Numbered from the stretch's first letter, positions 10,017 through 22,029 are shown. The stretch: DNA of 64,000 nt from Nocardia speluncae NBRC 108251 (GCF_001613245.1 NZ_BDBZ01000002.1:434001-498000), one strand, 5' to 3'. The notes: a model not told the origin generated them from the letters alone. Made by a program: numbers and translations.

Positions 10017-11516
10017 TCAGGCGGTGAGCTTCTGCACCAGGTCAGCGGCGGTATCAACGCCGTCGAGCAGGTCACCCACATGGGCTTTGGTCCCACGCCG
10101 GGGTTCGAGAGTGGGGATCCGCACGAGCGAATCACCGCCCAGATCGAAGATCACCGAGTCCCAGCTCGCCGCCGCGATATCGGCACCGAAACGCCGCAGG
10201 CATTCACCGCGGAAATAGGCCCGGGTATCGGTGGGCGGCCTGGTCATGGCGTCGAGCACCTGTTGTTCGGTGACCAGGCGTTTCATCGAGCCGCGGGCTA
10301 CGAGCCGGTTGTACAGCCCTTTGTCGAGGCGGACGTCGGAATACTGCAGATCCATCAGATGCAGTTTCGGGGCGGCCCAGCCCAGCCCTTCCCGGCTGCG
10401 CATCCCCTCCAGCAGGCGCAGTTTGGCCGGCCAGTCGAGCAGATCGGCACATTCCATCGGATCGCGTTCGAGCTTGTCGAGGATCATCGACCAGTTGTCG
10501 AGGACATCGCGCACGCGCGGGTCGTCGTTGTCCTGTTCCTCGACGAATTTCGCGACCCGTTCGTGGTAGAGCCGCTGGATCGCCAGTCCGGTGAGTTCGC
10601 GGCCGTCGGCCAGTGCGACCTTGGCCTGCAGCGTGGGGTCGTGGCTGATGGTGTGCACCGCGGTCACCGGGCGGGCCAGCTGCATATCGGAGAGGTCGGC
10701 GCCGGATTCGATGAGGTCGAGCACCAGTGCGGTAGTGCCGACCTTGAGGTACGTCGACATCTCGGCGAGATTCGCATCGCCGATGATGACGTGCAGCCGG
10801 CGGTATTTGTCGGCGTCGGCGTGCGGTTCGTCGCGAGTGTTGATGATTCCGCGTTTGAGCGTGGTCTCCAGGCCGACCTCGACCTCGATGTAATCCGACC
10901 GCTGCGATAGCTGGAACCCGGGATTGTCGCCCGACTGCCCGATTCCGACACGGCCCGAGCCGCAGATCACCTGGCGGGAGACGAAGAACGGGGTAAGCCC
11001 GAGAATGATCGCGTTGAACGGGGTATCCCGGCTCATCAGATAGTTCTCATGGGTGCCGTAGGAAGCACCTTTACCGTCGACGTTGTTCTTGTACAACTGC
11101 ATACGGGGCGCGCCGGGCACACTGGATGCGTGCCGGGCGGCGGCCTCCATCACCCGCTCCCCGGCCTTGTCCCAGATCACCGCGTCCATGGGATCGGTGA
11201 CCTCGGGGGCGGAATATTCGGGGTGAGCATGGTCGACGTAGAGCCGGGCGCCGTTGGTCAGGATCATATTCGCCGCCCCGACCTCGTCGGCGTCGATCAC
11301 GGGCGCGGGGCCGTTCATCCGGCTCAGATCGAAACCGCGGGCGTCACGCAGCGGTGATTCCACCTCGTAGTCCCACCGGGTGCGCTTGGCGCGGGGCACC
11401 CCCTCGGCCGCGGCATAGGCCAGTACCGCCTGGGTGGAGGTGAGGATCGGGTTGGCCGACGGTTCGGTCGGCGTGGATATCCCGTACTCGACCTCGATAC
11501 CGATGATGCGCTGCAT
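10017..11516 (-). CDS. dop: Pup deamidase/depupylase Dop
   Basis: Deamidates PupQ to PupE and also removes Pup from tagged proteins. The 499-residue protein is a PafA paralogue of the glutamine-synthetase-like fold. It starts [12 protein letters not shown] with the metal-binding Glu, contains the Dop-specific insertion ending near residue 80, and has the catalytic Asp at residue 95 ([14 protein letters not shown]), the same number as in M. tuberculosis Dop. ATG 11516 was chosen for this N-terminus over the longer frame to 11585. A DUF418 gene diverges from it upstream. Confidence 0.96.
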   Translation of the reverse strand: MQRIIGIEVEYGISTPTEPSANPILTSTQAVLAYAAAEGVPRAKRTRWDYEVESPLRDARGFDLSRMNGPAPVIDADEVGAANMILTNGARLYVDHAHPEYSAPEVTDPMDAVIWDKAGERVMEAAARHASSVPGAPRMQLYKNNVDGKGASYGTHENYLMSRDTPFNAIILGLTPFFVSRQVICGSGRVGIGQSGDNPGFQLSQRSDYIEVEVGLETTLKRGIINTRDEPHADADKYRRLHVIIGDANLAEMSTYLKVGTTALVLDLIESGADLSDMQLARPVTAVHTISHDPTLQAKVALADGRELTGLAIQRLYHERVAKFVEEQDNDDPRVRDVLDNWSMILDKLERDPMECADLLDWPAKLRLLEGMRSREGLGWAAPKLHLMDLQYSDVRLDKGLYNRLVARGSMKRLVTEQQVLDAMTRPPTDTRAYFRGECLRRFGADIAAASWDSVIFDLGGDSLVRIPTLEPRRGTKAHVGDLLDGVDTAADLVQKLTA

Positions 11517-11643
11517 GCTATCGAGCGTAGGCGACGATTCGCGTCCGGCAGGCGATCGGCGCCCGCCCCGGTCCGCCCAAATCATCCTCCGAGTCGTACT
11601 TATGGCGGATGCTCGACCCGGTCGTTGCCCGCATGCTCAGGAT

Positions 11644-12825
11644 ATGACCAGCACCACAGCCGATTCCGCGCCGGCCGGATCGCTACCGCGCCCCGCGCGC
11701 CTGATGGCACTCGATGTACTGCGTGGTATCGCCATCCTCGGCACCCTCGGCACCAATATCTGGATTCTCACCGACCCGGAGGGCTTGGTCGGGTACTTGA
11801 ACCGGCTCGTCACCGCCCCCGTGGACGGTTGGATGTGGGCGGAAAAGGTGCTGCAACAACTCGCCCAGGGGAAGTTCCTGGGGCTGCTCACCGTGATGTT
11901 CGGGATCGGCCTGGCCATCCAGCAGGCCTCGGCACAGCGGGGTGGCCGGAGCTGGCCCGGTAAGTATCCGTGGCGGGCGGCGCTGCTGTTCCTGGACGGT
12001 CTGCTCAATTTCGCGCTGATCGCGGAGTTCGACGTGCTGATGGGGTACGCGGTGACCGGCCTGATCGTCGCGTTCCTGCTCGCCCGCAGCCCGCGAGCAC
12101 AGGGGCGATGGCTGATCGGCATGCTGTGCCTGCATCTCACGTTGATCGCGTTGTACGCCCTGAGTCTCACCGTGGCCGGGTCCACGGACGGTTCCGGTGC
12201 CGAACCGCTTTCCCCCAACCCCTACGCCGACGGGTCGTTCTGGGATCTGGTGTTGTTCCGGATCGAGAACGCCGGCCTGTTCCGGTTCGAGACGGTGCTG
12301 ATCCTGCCGCTGTCGATCGCGTTGTTCCTCCTCGGCGCCCGGCTGTTCCGCGCGGGTGTCTTCGCCCCCGGCGGTGCCCGGTTGCGCCGCCGCCTGCTGG
12401 TGCTCGGTTTCGGTGTCGCTGCACCGGTCGACCTGCTGCTCGGCGTGTTCGGCGGCGGTGACTGGGTACTGGTGACCCGGTACGCGGTGGCACCGCTGGT
12501 ATCACTGGCGATCCTGGCTCTGGTCGCCGAGTTCTACGTACGCCGGACCGCGACCGGGTTCACCGGCCGGCGGTTGTCGGAGATAGGCCGTGCCGCGCTC
12601 AGCTGCTACATCCTGCAGAACCTGGTGTCCGCGATCATCTGTTACGGCTGGGGCTTCGGGCTGGCCGCACGGTTCACCCCGGACGCCCGGGTTCCGTTCA
12701 CTATCGCCACCTACCTCGTGGTGGTCCTGGTGATCGCTCTGTTTGCGCATTTCTGGCTGCGCCGGTTCGAACGCGGACCGGTGGAATGGCTCTGGCACAC
12801 CAGTTACCGGCGGATCGCCGGGTAG
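11644..12825 (+). CDS. DUF418-type integral membrane protein
   Basis: Membrane protein of 393 residues with about ten hydrophobic segments. Its N-terminus (RLMALDVLRGIAILGTLG) and C-terminal half (IGRAALSCYILQNLV, then FAHFWLRRFERGPVEWLWH) are typical of the DUF418/YeiB family, whose function is not established. It diverges from dop across 127 bases, the same place as the membrane protein gene Rv2113 in M. tuberculosis, so it belongs to the conserved neighbourhood. The ATG at 11644 (MTSTTAD) was preferred to earlier in-frame starts, though its binding site is weak. A second DUF418 gene lies at 42025. Confidence 0.85.
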   Translation: MTSTTADSAPAGSLPRPARLMALDVLRGIAILGTLGTNIWILTDPEGLVGYLNRLVTAPVDGWMWAEKVLQQLAQGKFLGLLTVMFGIGLAIQQASAQRGGRSWPGKYPWRAALLFLDGLLNFALIAEFDVLMGYAVTGLIVAFLLARSPRAQGRWLIGMLCLHLTLIALYALSLTVAGSTDGSGAEPLSPNPYADGSFWDLVLFRIENAGLFRFETVLILPLSIALFLLGARLFRAGVFAPGGARLRRRLLVLGFGVAAPVDLLLGVFGGGDWVLVTRYAVAPLVSLAILALVAEFYVRRTATGFTGRRLSEIGRAALSCYILQNLVSAIICYGWGFGLAARFTPDARVPFTIATYLVVVLVIALFAHFWLRRFERGPVEWLWHTSYRRIAG

Positions 12826-12845
12826 TGGCCACCGGTCTTCACGAA

Positions 12846-12990
12846 CCCGAGCACGGTGTGATCATCGCCGGCGTCGGCCCGGACGGATTGATGCCGGCCG
12901 GTGAACTCGCGCTCGGCGGGATCCGCCCGATCGTTCCCGGCCCGCTGCCCGGACCGAGCCACGAACCAAAGGCCAACGGGCTCATCGGCG
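12846..12990 (+). pseudogene. remnant of a FAD-dependent monooxygenase N-terminus
   Basis: The frame reads VIIAGVGPDGLMPAGELALG followed by GIRPIV and then HEPKANGLIGE. This is the Rossmann FAD-binding start of phenol hydroxylase/TetX-type monooxygenases (normally GAGPxGLMxAGELxLAG, then the EPKANG block). Similarity stops near 12990 and the remaining roughly 450 residues are absent, so this is a decayed fragment. The 385-base gap 12826-13210 holds nothing else I recognise apart from the ribosome binding site of the next gene. Confidence 0.6.
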
Positions 12991-13210
12991 AGAGGCGATC
13001 ACTGTTCCCCGAACGCTCCCGCCACCGCGTGGCCGGGCTCGCATCCAGCCCGCGGGAGTGAATTCGCGCACGCCGGGCCGCCGTCGAGTGGTCCGACACA
13101 CTGCGTCGCTCCAGCTGTACTTGCCGCCGGGCTGCCACGATGATCCTGATCGGATACCGGCCGGCCGCACATCCCCACGGACGGCCGCCCTGATCCGGAG
13201 GGAGTACAGG

Positions 13211-14542
13211 ATGCAGCCGAACGGCACCGACGGCGAATCCGATACGGGCACCGCGGTCGCGGCGCGGGCGGACGCCGGACCGACCCGGCACCGAACCGCC
13301 TTGCGGGCGTGGCTGGGCCCCATTGTGGTGATCACCGCACTGATGGCTCTGCTGTCGACCATGTACCTGGGCTATGTGATCGACCCGGAGAAGAACCTGC
13401 ACGGCTTCCCGATCGCGCTGGTGAATCAGGACGATGGTGAAATCCGCGAAGGCACACCGACAAATATCGGTGACCAGATCACCGGCGCACTCACCGAGCA
13501 GGTACCTGCGGACAAGATCGACCTGCGGGTGACCGGTATCGCGGAAGCCCAGCGCCTGCTCGGCACCGGCGAGGTCTACGGCGCGATCGTTCTGCCCAGT
13601 GACCTGTCGAAGCGACTGTCCATCCTCGGCGCCGGTTCGATCGTTCCGGGCGATATCGACCGACCGGTGATCACCGTGATCACCAACCCCCGCACCGGCA
13701 CCTACGCCACCCAGATACTGCAAGTCGTGACCGATCAGGCCCTGACGCAGGTCGACGCCGAGGTCGGTAAGCAGCTCACCGCGACCGTAGAAGCCGAACT
13801 GGGTTCCGCGCCCTCCGGTGGCACCGAAATCAGCGGCGCCGCCCGTCTCGTGCTGGCCGACCCGATCGACGTGATCACCGAGCCCTACCGCCCGCTACCG
13901 GACGGAACCGGGCAGGGACTGTCCGCGTTCTTCTACACGCTGCTGCTGGTGCTGGCCGGGTTCACCGGCGCGATGGTCGTGCACACCATGGTCGATTCGG
14001 CACTCGGCTTCATACCCACCGAGTACGGTCCCTGGTTCGTCCACCATCCCACCGCGCCTCATTCGCGGCTCCGCACGCTGTTGCTGAAATGGGGGGTGAT
14101 CGTGGTGACCGCGCCGATTGTCTCCGGGGTCTTCCTCGGGATCGGACATCTGCTGGATATGCCGATCACCCACGGCCCGGCGCTGTTCCTGTTCAGTACG
14201 CTGGCGATCGTGGCGGTCGGGGTGACCGCGCTTTCCGTGCTGGCGACGTTCGGCTCGGCCGGGTTGCTGATCAATCTGGTGCTGTTCATCATTCTCGGCC
14301 TGCCCTCCGCCGGGGCCACCATCCCCCTCGAGGCGACCCCGCGGTATATGGCCTGGCTGGCGGCCTTCGAGCCGATGCACCAGATCTATCTCGGTGTCCG
14401 GGCCATTCTGTACTTCGACCTCGGCAACGGACTCGCTCGCGGCGTCTGGATGAGCCTGGCCGGACTGGCGGCAGGTCTTGTCCTGGGCGCGGTCACCACC
14501 TTCGTCTACGACCACAAGGGTTTGGAACGGCGCAGCCACTGA
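13211..14542 (+). CDS. DUF3533 / YhgE-Pip-like membrane protein
   Basis: Membrane protein of 443 residues related to the YhgE/Pip and yeast SNG1 (DUF3533) families, which resemble ABC-2-type export permeases without an ATPase. One transmembrane segment near the N-terminus is followed by a large extracytoplasmic domain (GFPIALVNQDDG through about residue 210) and then five or six membrane segments. The start ATG 13211 has GGAGGGAG upstream. The substrate is unknown; exporter or envelope roles are guesses. An AraC-type regulator follows on the same strand. Confidence 0.75.
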   Translation: MQPNGTDGESDTGTAVAARADAGPTRHRTALRAWLGPIVVITALMALLSTMYLGYVIDPEKNLHGFPIALVNQDDGEIREGTPTNIGDQITGALTEQVPADKIDLRVTGIAEAQRLLGTGEVYGAIVLPSDLSKRLSILGAGSIVPGDIDRPVITVITNPRTGTYATQILQVVTDQALTQVDAEVGKQLTATVEAELGSAPSGGTEISGAARLVLADPIDVITEPYRPLPDGTGQGLSAFFYTLLLVLAGFTGAMVVHTMVDSALGFIPTEYGPWFVHHPTAPHSRLRTLLLKWGVIVVTAPIVSGVFLGIGHLLDMPITHGPALFLFSTLAIVAVGVTALSVLATFGSAGLLINLVLFIILGLPSAGATIPLEATPRYMAWLAAFEPMHQIYLGVRAILYFDLGNGLARGVWMSLAGLAAGLVLGAVTTFVYDHKGLERRSH

Positions 14543-14678
14543 CCGGCCTCATGTCACGCCGCTCTCCTTGCTGGAGCCGCCGGCCGAGCTCATGACAGGA
14601 CGGTGCTGCGCAGCCGGCATTCGACACTGCGCAATATCGGTCAAGCGAATCGGTGTGCCGGGCCGCCAGACTCTATCC

Positions 14679-15602
14679 GTGACCACCCGACGTGACCGAC
14701 TGCGCGAACTACTGGATGCCGTTCTCGACGAGGACAACACGACCCTCGGCCGGATGGCTGCGGGCGTCTACTCGTCACCCTTCCATTTCGCCCGGCAGTT
14801 CAGCCGGGGCACCGGCGAATCACCGGTGAGCCTGCGGCGTCGCGTAATGCTGGAACGGGCCTGCTGGCAGCTCGGTGCGGGCGCCACCGTGACCGAGGTG
14901 GCCTTCGCCGCCGGCTACGACACGGTGGAAGGGTTCAGCCGGGCGTTCACCCGTGCATTCGGCCATCCCCCCAGCGCCACCCCGCCGCCCACCGGCCGGA
15001 TACCCCGGTGGCTGCCCGCGGCGAACGGGATTCATTTTCATCCCCCCATGTCGCTGTGGGTCGAAGGCGAACCGAAAGGACGTTCGGATATGGATCCGAC
15101 CGCGCTGCTGCTGCACCATGATCTCGACGACACTCGGCTGTTGTTGAAAGCAGCGACCGGATTGAGCGAGGAACAGTATCGGTGTTCTCGCGCCGGTGCG
15201 GAAACGGTACTGCCGTGGGACGGGCCGGAGGAGTCGATCGCGGCGGCACTGGACCATCTGATCCGGACCAAGGAATCGTGGCTCGCCTCGATCGACGGCG
15301 CCGATACACCCGGCCGTGGCGGCGACGATATCCCCGCGCTGCTCGCCCGGCTCGACGAGGTGGGCCCGCGCTGGCTGGACACGGTTCGCGAAATCGATCG
15401 CCGCGGCGGTTGGGGCGACACCTTGATCGATGCATTGTGCGACCCACCGGAGAGCTTCGTGCTCGGCAGTGTGATCGCCCATGTACTCACCTACTCCGCA
15501 TATCGCCGCCAGCAGGTGCGGTACTGGATACGTGGTGACGCGCCGGACGATGACGACATCGGCTGGGGCGATCCGATCGAATGGCTACGAAATCGAGACT
15601 GA
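14679..15602 (+). CDS. AraC-type regulator fused to a DinB-like domain
   Basis: Fusion protein of 307 residues. The N-terminal hundred residues form an AraC DNA-binding pair of helix-turn-helices (SSPFHFARQFSRGTGESPVS, then AAGYDTVEGFSRAFTRAFG). The C-terminal half from about residue 135 is a DinB-like four-helix bundle (ALLLHHDLDDTRLLLKAATG; TYSAYRRQQVRYWI). GTG 14679 (VTTRRDRLREL) is the likely start, but an ATG at 14592 is possible. Such fusions may sense a small thiol or metal ligand, which is inference. It probably followed the RibD-like gene now decayed at 15604. Confidence 0.75.
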   Translation: MTTRRDRLRELLDAVLDEDNTTLGRMAAGVYSSPFHFARQFSRGTGESPVSLRRRVMLERACWQLGAGATVTEVAFAAGYDTVEGFSRAFTRAFGHPPSATPPPTGRIPRWLPAANGIHFHPPMSLWVEGEPKGRSDMDPTALLLHHDLDDTRLLLKAATGLSEEQYRCSRAGAETVLPWDGPEESIAAALDHLIRTKESWLASIDGADTPGRGGDDIPALLARLDEVGPRWLDTVREIDRRGGWGDTLIDALCDPPESFVLGSVIAHVLTYSAYRRQQVRYWIRGDAPDDDDIGWGDPIEWLRNRD

Positions 15603-15603
15603 G

Positions 15604-15832
15604 TTGACCACCCCGCAGACCTCACCGTGCACCGTCTTCAACACGGTGACCGGCCTGGACGGTTGTATCGCGGGCGCTTCGCCGACTACGGCCTACTGCA
15701 CGAGATCATCGTGTCGATCGCCCCGGTAGCACTGGGCGACGGCGCGCCACTGCTGCCCCGCGAACTGGAATTGCGGGTCACCGAGGTCGCGGCCAACGGC
15801 GAATTCGCATGCCTCCGTTATGAGGTGGTCCG
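15604..15832 (+). pseudogene. internally deleted RibD-C/dihydrofolate reductase-like gene
   Basis: Two ends of one family meet here in different frames. From TTG 15604 the frame gives TVFNTVTGLDGCIAG, the start of RibD C-terminal-domain reductases. From about 15683 the +1 frame gives FADYGLLHEIIVSIAPVALG, GAPLLP and FACLRYEVVR, their C-terminal third. Roughly 110 residues that normally separate them are missing, and the junction shifts the frame, so the gene is dead. It begins one base past the AraC-DinB stop, suggesting a former operon. Confidence 0.7.
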
Positions 15833-15961
15833 CGAAACATCCGGGCGTGCAGTCGGGATTCAGGCCGGGGGCGCTGCCCGCTACATCCGTAGATTCTCGA
15901 CCTCCACGGGCCGCCGCGTGGAATCGGATCTCCACTTCGCCGCCGGCGCAGGGCCGCCCTG

Positions 15962-16639
15962 CTATCCGGAGGAGACGGAAGCTGCCCAGGAGGCGAAGGC
16001 CCGCGGATTGCGGGTTTGCAGCAGCACCCGCCCGGGGCCGGTGAAATCGAAGACCAGCCCCTCGCCCGATTTCAGCGATTGGAGCGAGCGCCCGGAGACG
16101 GCACGGCGGATGGTGAACTGCATCGCGAGGTCGTAGGCCACCACATGCCCGGTATCGATGCTGACCTGGTCGCCGGGCGCCAGATCGAATACGTCGATGG
16201 CGCCGAAAACGCCGACCACCACCTCCCCCTGTCCCTCCACACGGAGGCCGAAGCCACCCTCGCCACCGAAGAGGTTCGCGAAACCGCCCCATTGGCTCTC
16301 CACCCGCACCCCGGCCGAATGCGCGATCCAGCCGCCCCGGCTGATGAAGTACGGGCGGTCCGCCGCGATCGGCAGCGCGAGCATGTCACCGGGTAACGAG
16401 GGCGCCACATCCACCCAGCCGCCGTTCGCAGGTGCGGTGAAGGTGGAGACGAAGAACGATTCGCCCGAGAACACCGAACGTTTGATCCCGGCCAGGATGC
16501 CGCCCTCGGCCTTGGCCTCCAGCTTCACTCCGGCCGAATGCGCCACCATGGCGCCACTTTCCACCCGCACCGGTTCCCCGCCCGCCAGCACACAACGCGC
16601 CACGGTGGACGAGGGGTTGTGCCGCAGTTCAACTTTCAT
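15962..16639 (-). CDS. AIM24 family protein
   Basis: Protein of 225 residues of the AIM24/TIGR00266 family, a beta-rich trimeric fold with no established enzymatic role. Two near-repeats of the family pattern are visible: ESGAMVAHSAGVKLEAKAEG and SRGGWIAHSAGVRVES, with FFVSTFTAPANGGWVDVAPSLPGDM between and GEGLVFDFTGPGRVLLQTRN near the end. No signal peptide or membrane segment is present. It points away from the arsC-like gene across a 525-base gap and its 3' end faces the RibD remnant. Confidence 0.85.
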   Translation of the reverse strand: MKVELRHNPSSTVARCVLAGGEPVRVESGAMVAHSAGVKLEAKAEGGILAGIKRSVFSGESFFVSTFTAPANGGWVDVAPSLPGDMLALPIAADRPYFISRGGWIAHSAGVRVESQWGGFANLFGGEGGFGLRVEGQGEVVVGVFGAIDVFDLAPGDQVSIDTGHVVAYDLAMQFTIRRAVSGRSLQSLKSGEGLVFDFTGPGRVLLQTRNPRAFASWAASVSSG

Positions 16640-17164
16640 GAGCCGACACTACCGCCCCCGTGTGACACCGGCCGATGTTCGTACGCGACCGCCCCAGGCG
16701 GCCACGCACCGCGTTCACCGAGGTCCGCGCACGATTCGGGTGGACACTCAGTGGGCGATTACTTCCCGGCGCTGCATGGAGAACGGCGGATCACAGTTCG
16801 TCCACGACTGCTGCGCACCGAACGCCGGGTTCCCCCCTTCGTAGCTCCTGAACCAGTGCCATCAGGCCCGGCAGGTCGCCCTGAGCCGGCGCCAGGCCGG
16901 CCCACGGCATGTGCGGGTACGCGGCGGTACCGGGCACCGGGTCGACCGAGCAGAACGGGTCCGGCTACGCCCCGGACGTTCCCGCGCGGAGCAGCGAGCA
17001 GTATCACCGCCGAGGCCGAAACGAGGTTTCCCGAGAACCGACCTGACTACCTCCCACCGCATGGAGCCATGCGGTAGCGGAACCGATCAAGCCCGAACAC
17101 CACCCTCCGTGGCCCAGATCACACATGAATGGCCGGCGTTACACCGCGGCAAACCGGTGCGGAA
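16640..17164. other. 525-base gap without a convincing gene
   Basis: No frame on either strand has a family motif plus a ribosome binding site. A minus-strand stretch at about 16797-16970 reads DPFCSVDPVPGTAAYPHMPW then DLPGLMALVQELRRGEPG without stops and looks protein-like, but no start or family is recognisable. It may be another decayed fragment. Confidence 0.3.
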
Positions 17165-17533
17165 TCACTCCAGCAATCGCAGGGCATCCTCGTCGCGAGC
17201 CACGACCGCACGCCCGTCGGTGGTGAAAACGATCGGGCGCTGGATCAGCCGGGGATGTTCGGCGAGTGCGGCGATCCAGCGCTCCCGGTCGGCGGCGGTA
17301 CGCCCCCAGCCGGACATACCGAGTTCCTTGGCGATGTCCTCGCCGGTTCGGGTGATCTCCCAGGGTTCGGCGCCGAGCCTGTCCAGGACGGCCCGCAGCT
17401 CCGCTGTACTGGGCGGATCGTCCAGATATCGGCGAACCGAATAGGTGGCGCCGGCCGCATCCAGATGCGCCAGCGCCGCCCGGCTCTTGGTGCAGCGAGG
17501 GTTGTGCCAGATCTCGGTTTCCGGGGTACTCAT
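17165..17533 (-). CDS. ArsC/Spx-like thioredoxin-fold reductase
   Basis: Protein of 122 residues of the glutaredoxin-dependent arsenate reductase (ArsC/YffB) family. The active-site cysteine lies in EIWHNPRCTKSRAAL, and the RPIVFTTDGRAVVARDE segment near the C-terminus contains the cis-proline region of the fold. ATG 17533 gives the family's usual length. No arsenite pump or ArsR regulator is nearby, so arsenate as substrate is uncertain. It lies downstream of mpa on the same strand, separated by the mpa terminator. Confidence 0.85.
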   Translation of the reverse strand: MSTPETEIWHNPRCTKSRAALAHLDAAGATYSVRRYLDDPPSTAELRAVLDRLGAEPWEITRTGEDIAKELGMSGWGRTAADRERWIAALAEHPRLIQRPIVFTTDGRAVVARDEDALRLLE

Positions 17534-17626
17534 ACCGCGAGCGTAACCGCCGCACACCACGCAACCTGCGCGTTCCACCCACAGGACTATCGGCCGGGGC
17601 GCCGACCGATTGCGCCACACGCGAAT

Positions 17627-17658
17627 CAGGGCCGCGCCCCCATGGGAGCGCGGCCCTG
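17627..17658 (-). terminator. terminator of mpa
   Basis: A perfect 11-base inverted repeat, CAGGGCCGCGC (17627-17637) and GCGCGGCCCTG (17648-17658), with a 10-base loop, ends 14 bases past the mpa stop. It separates mpa from the arsC-like gene. Confidence 0.75.
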
Positions 17659-17672
17659 ACAGCAGTGCCTCT

Positions 17673-19433
17673 CTACAGGTATTGGCCGGTATTGGATTCG
17701 GTATCGATCGCCCGGCTGGCGCTGGCGTTCTTGCCGGTGACCAGCGTGCGGATGTAAACGATCCGTTCGCCCTTCTTACCCGAGATACGGGCCCAGTCAT
17801 CGGGATTCGTGGTGTTGGGCAGGTCCTCGTTCTCGGAGAACTCGTCCACGATCGAATCGTAGAGATGCTGGATCCGCAGGCCCGGATTTCCGGTGTCCAG
17901 AACCGATTTGATGGCGTACTTCTTGGACCGGTCCACGATGTTCTGGATCATGGCGCCGGAGTTGAAGTCCTTGAAGTACAGAACCTCCTTGTCACCGTTG
18001 GCGTAGGTGACCTCCAGGAAGCGGTTGTCCTCGCTCTCGGCGTACATCCGGTCCACCACCCGCTCGATCATCGCGCGGATGCAGGCCACCTTGTCGCCTT
18101 TGAACTCGGCCAGATCGTCGGCGTGCAGCGGCAGGTACTCGGTGAGGTACTTCGAGAAAATGTCCTGTGCGGATTCGGCATCCGGGCGCTCGATCTTGAT
18201 CTTCACGTCCAGGCGGCCGGGCCGCAGGATCGCGGGGTCGATCATATCCTCGCGGTTGGAGGCGCCGATGACGATGACGTTCTCCAGCCCTTCCACACCG
18301 TCGATCTCACTGAGCAACTGGGGCACGACGGTGGTCTCCACATCGGAGGAGACACCGGACCCACGAGTCCGGAAGATCGAGTCCATCTCGTCGAAGAACA
18401 CGATCACCGGGGTGCCCTCGGAGGCCTTCTCCCGGGCGCGCTGGAAGATGATCCGGATATGGCGCTCGGTTTCACCGACGAACTTGTTCAGTAGTTCGGG
18501 ACCCTTGATGTTCAGGAAGTAGGACTTCGCCTCCTTGGCATCCTCGCCCCGCGCCTCGGCGATCTTCTTGGCCAGCGAATTGGCCACCGCCTTGGCGATC
18601 AGCGTCTTACCGCAGCCCGGCGGGCCGTAGAGCAGGACTCCCTTGGGCGGTCGCAATGCGTACTCGCGGAACAGATCCTTGTGCAGGAAGGGCAGCTCCA
18701 CGGCATCGCGGATCTGCTCGATCTGCCGGCCCAGGCCGCCGATATCGTGATAGCCGACATCGGGTACCTCTTCCAGGACCAGATCCTCTACCTCGGCCTT
18801 GGGAATACGTTCGAACGCGAAGCCGGCCTTGGTATCGACCAGAAGGGAATCCCCCGGCCGCAGCTTACGGATCGGGGAATCCGGATCGTCCAGATCGTCG
18901 GCCTCGGCGAGTTTGGACAGCGGACCGGACAGCCACACCACCCGCTCCTCGTCGGCATGCCCGACGACCAGGGCGCGGCGGCCCCCATCGAGGACTTCGC
19001 GCAGGGCGCCGATCTCACCGATGGAATCGAACGTGCCCGCCTCCACGACCGTCAGCGCCTCGTTCAGCCGGACGGTCTGGCCGTAGGCGAGGATGGACGT
19101 GTCGATATTCGGCGAACAAGTCAGGCGCATCTTGCGGCCGGAGGTGAACACGTCGACGGTCTGATCCTCGTAGACACCGATCAGAATCCCGTAACCGCTG
19201 GGCGGCTGACCGAGCCGGTCGACCTCCTCACGCAACGCGACGAGTTGCTGCCGCGCTTCTTTCAGGGTATCCATCAACTTGGTGTTGCGAATGGTCAGCG
19301 AATCGATACGGGCTTCCAATTCCCGTGAGCGATCCGGTGAATCGGCGAGTTGCCTCCGGAGTGCAGCCGCTTCGGCGCGTACTGCCTCGAGTTCTCTCCA
19401 GGCCGCCGAATCCGAATTCTCGATGGGGCTCAT
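17673..19433 (-). CDS. mpa: proteasome-associated AAA+ ATPase Mpa/ARC
   Basis: Hexameric unfoldase that captures pupylated proteins through its coiled coil and threads them into the 20S core. The 586-residue protein has the coiled coil (about residues 8-75), two OB domains, and an AAA+ module with Walker A GPPGCGKT (270-277) and Walker B DEMDS (348-352). It ends in GQYL, the HbYX-type motif that docks on PrcA. ATG 19433 has GGGAGGAG six bases upstream; an in-frame ATG at 19499 has none. It is separated from the pup operon by about 6 kb. Confidence 0.97.
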   Translation of the reverse strand: MSPIENSDSAAWRELEAVRAEAAALRRQLADSPDRSRELEARIDSLTIRNTKLMDTLKEARQQLVALREEVDRLGQPPSGYGILIGVYEDQTVDVFTSGRKMRLTCSPNIDTSILAYGQTVRLNEALTVVEAGTFDSIGEIGALREVLDGGRRALVVGHADEERVVWLSGPLSKLAEADDLDDPDSPIRKLRPGDSLLVDTKAGFAFERIPKAEVEDLVLEEVPDVGYHDIGGLGRQIEQIRDAVELPFLHKDLFREYALRPPKGVLLYGPPGCGKTLIAKAVANSLAKKIAEARGEDAKEAKSYFLNIKGPELLNKFVGETERHIRIIFQRAREKASEGTPVIVFFDEMDSIFRTRGSGVSSDVETTVVPQLLSEIDGVEGLENVIVIGASNREDMIDPAILRPGRLDVKIKIERPDAESAQDIFSKYLTEYLPLHADDLAEFKGDKVACIRAMIERVVDRMYAESEDNRFLEVTYANGDKEVLYFKDFNSGAMIQNIVDRSKKYAIKSVLDTGNPGLRIQHLYDSIVDEFSENEDLPNTTNPDDWARISGKKGERIVYIRTLVTGKNASASRAIDTESNTGQYL

Positions 19434-19612
19434 GTGCTGCTCCTCCCAATCCCGGTCTATCAACGCTACCGGGCGCGACCCGTTTGCGCTGTCCGACATG
19501 ATTTCGTGGTGATCACATCTGGCCGCGACCATCATGCTGGTCAGACCATGTTAGCCTGCCCTAACCCTCGATCGGTGGGGTTCCCCACCGACTAGCCGAA
19601 AGGTTGCCAGCT

Positions 19613-20155
19613 ATGCACCTTCCCGCACGGACACTCCGGCTGGTCCACGTCGCGGTGGCGACGGCCGCGGCCGGCGCACTGGCGCTGGGATCGACTGCCT
19701 GCGGATCCGACGACGGCACCGGCACCACCGCACCCCCCAGCGGCGCGGCTACCACCAGCGCGTCGGCGCATGACGACAGCGGCGACCACGAGCACGGCGA
19801 TTCCGCGGACGCACCCACCGCGCAGAGCCTACAGTCCATCCTCGAACAGATCACAAATCCGGACGTCACCGTGGACGAGAAGGTGAACCTCATCGTCGAC
19901 GGCGAGAACAGGCGCGGCCAGCTCGAGCAGCTCAACGCGGCCCTGCAGACCTACCGCGGACTCAGTTACACGGTCGCCGATATCACCGTGGACGACGATA
20001 CGGCCACCGGCCAGACCACCATCACCAGCCCGCGGGGAGGCAGTGCACCGCCGGCACCGGTCACCTGGGAGGAGGAGGACGGCACCTGGAAGCTGTCCGA
20101 CGACGGGGCCTGCCTGCTGCTCGGCTTCGCACAGATCCCCTGCGCTCCGGCGTAA
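19613..20155 (+). CDS. LppK-like lipoprotein
   Basis: Probable exported lipoprotein of 180 residues. A signal peptide of about 30 residues ends in a lipobox-like GSTAC with the acylatable cysteine, followed by a low-complexity Gly/Thr/Asp/His linker and a C-terminal domain (about 65-180) with alternating beta strands (LSYTVADITVDDDTATGQTT). It diverges from mpa as lppK (Rv2116) does in M. tuberculosis, which is the basis for the name. ATG 19613 has AAAGG upstream; an in-frame TTG at 19604 is possible. Function unknown. Confidence 0.8.
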   Translation: MHLPARTLRLVHVAVATAAAGALALGSTACGSDDGTGTTAPPSGAATTSASAHDDSGDHEHGDSADAPTAQSLQSILEQITNPDVTVDEKVNLIVDGENRRGQLEQLNAALQTYRGLSYTVADITVDDDTATGQTTITSPRGGSAPPAPVTWEEEDGTWKLSDDGACLLLGFAQIPCAPA

Positions 20156-20170
20156 CCACCGCAACGCCCC

Positions 20171-20197
20171 GGCCGCGGTGGAACTCCCACCGCGGCC
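20171..20197. terminator. bidirectional terminator between lipoprotein and trmI
   Basis: A perfect 11-base inverted repeat, GGCCGCGGTGG (20171-20181) and CCACCGCGGCC (20187-20197), with a 5-base loop, lies between two convergent genes and can serve both. Confidence 0.75.
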
Positions 20198-20225
20198 CGC
20201 GGCGTTTCCGCACCGCCCCGCCCGC

Positions 20226-22029
<1,804 letters not shown>

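Noticed and set aside
19549..19572. TTAG...CTAA inverted pattern between mpa and the lipoprotein gene, suggesting an IdeR/DtxR iron box
   Set aside because: The spacing and centre do not match the 19-base iron-box consensus, and neither neighbour is an iron gene.
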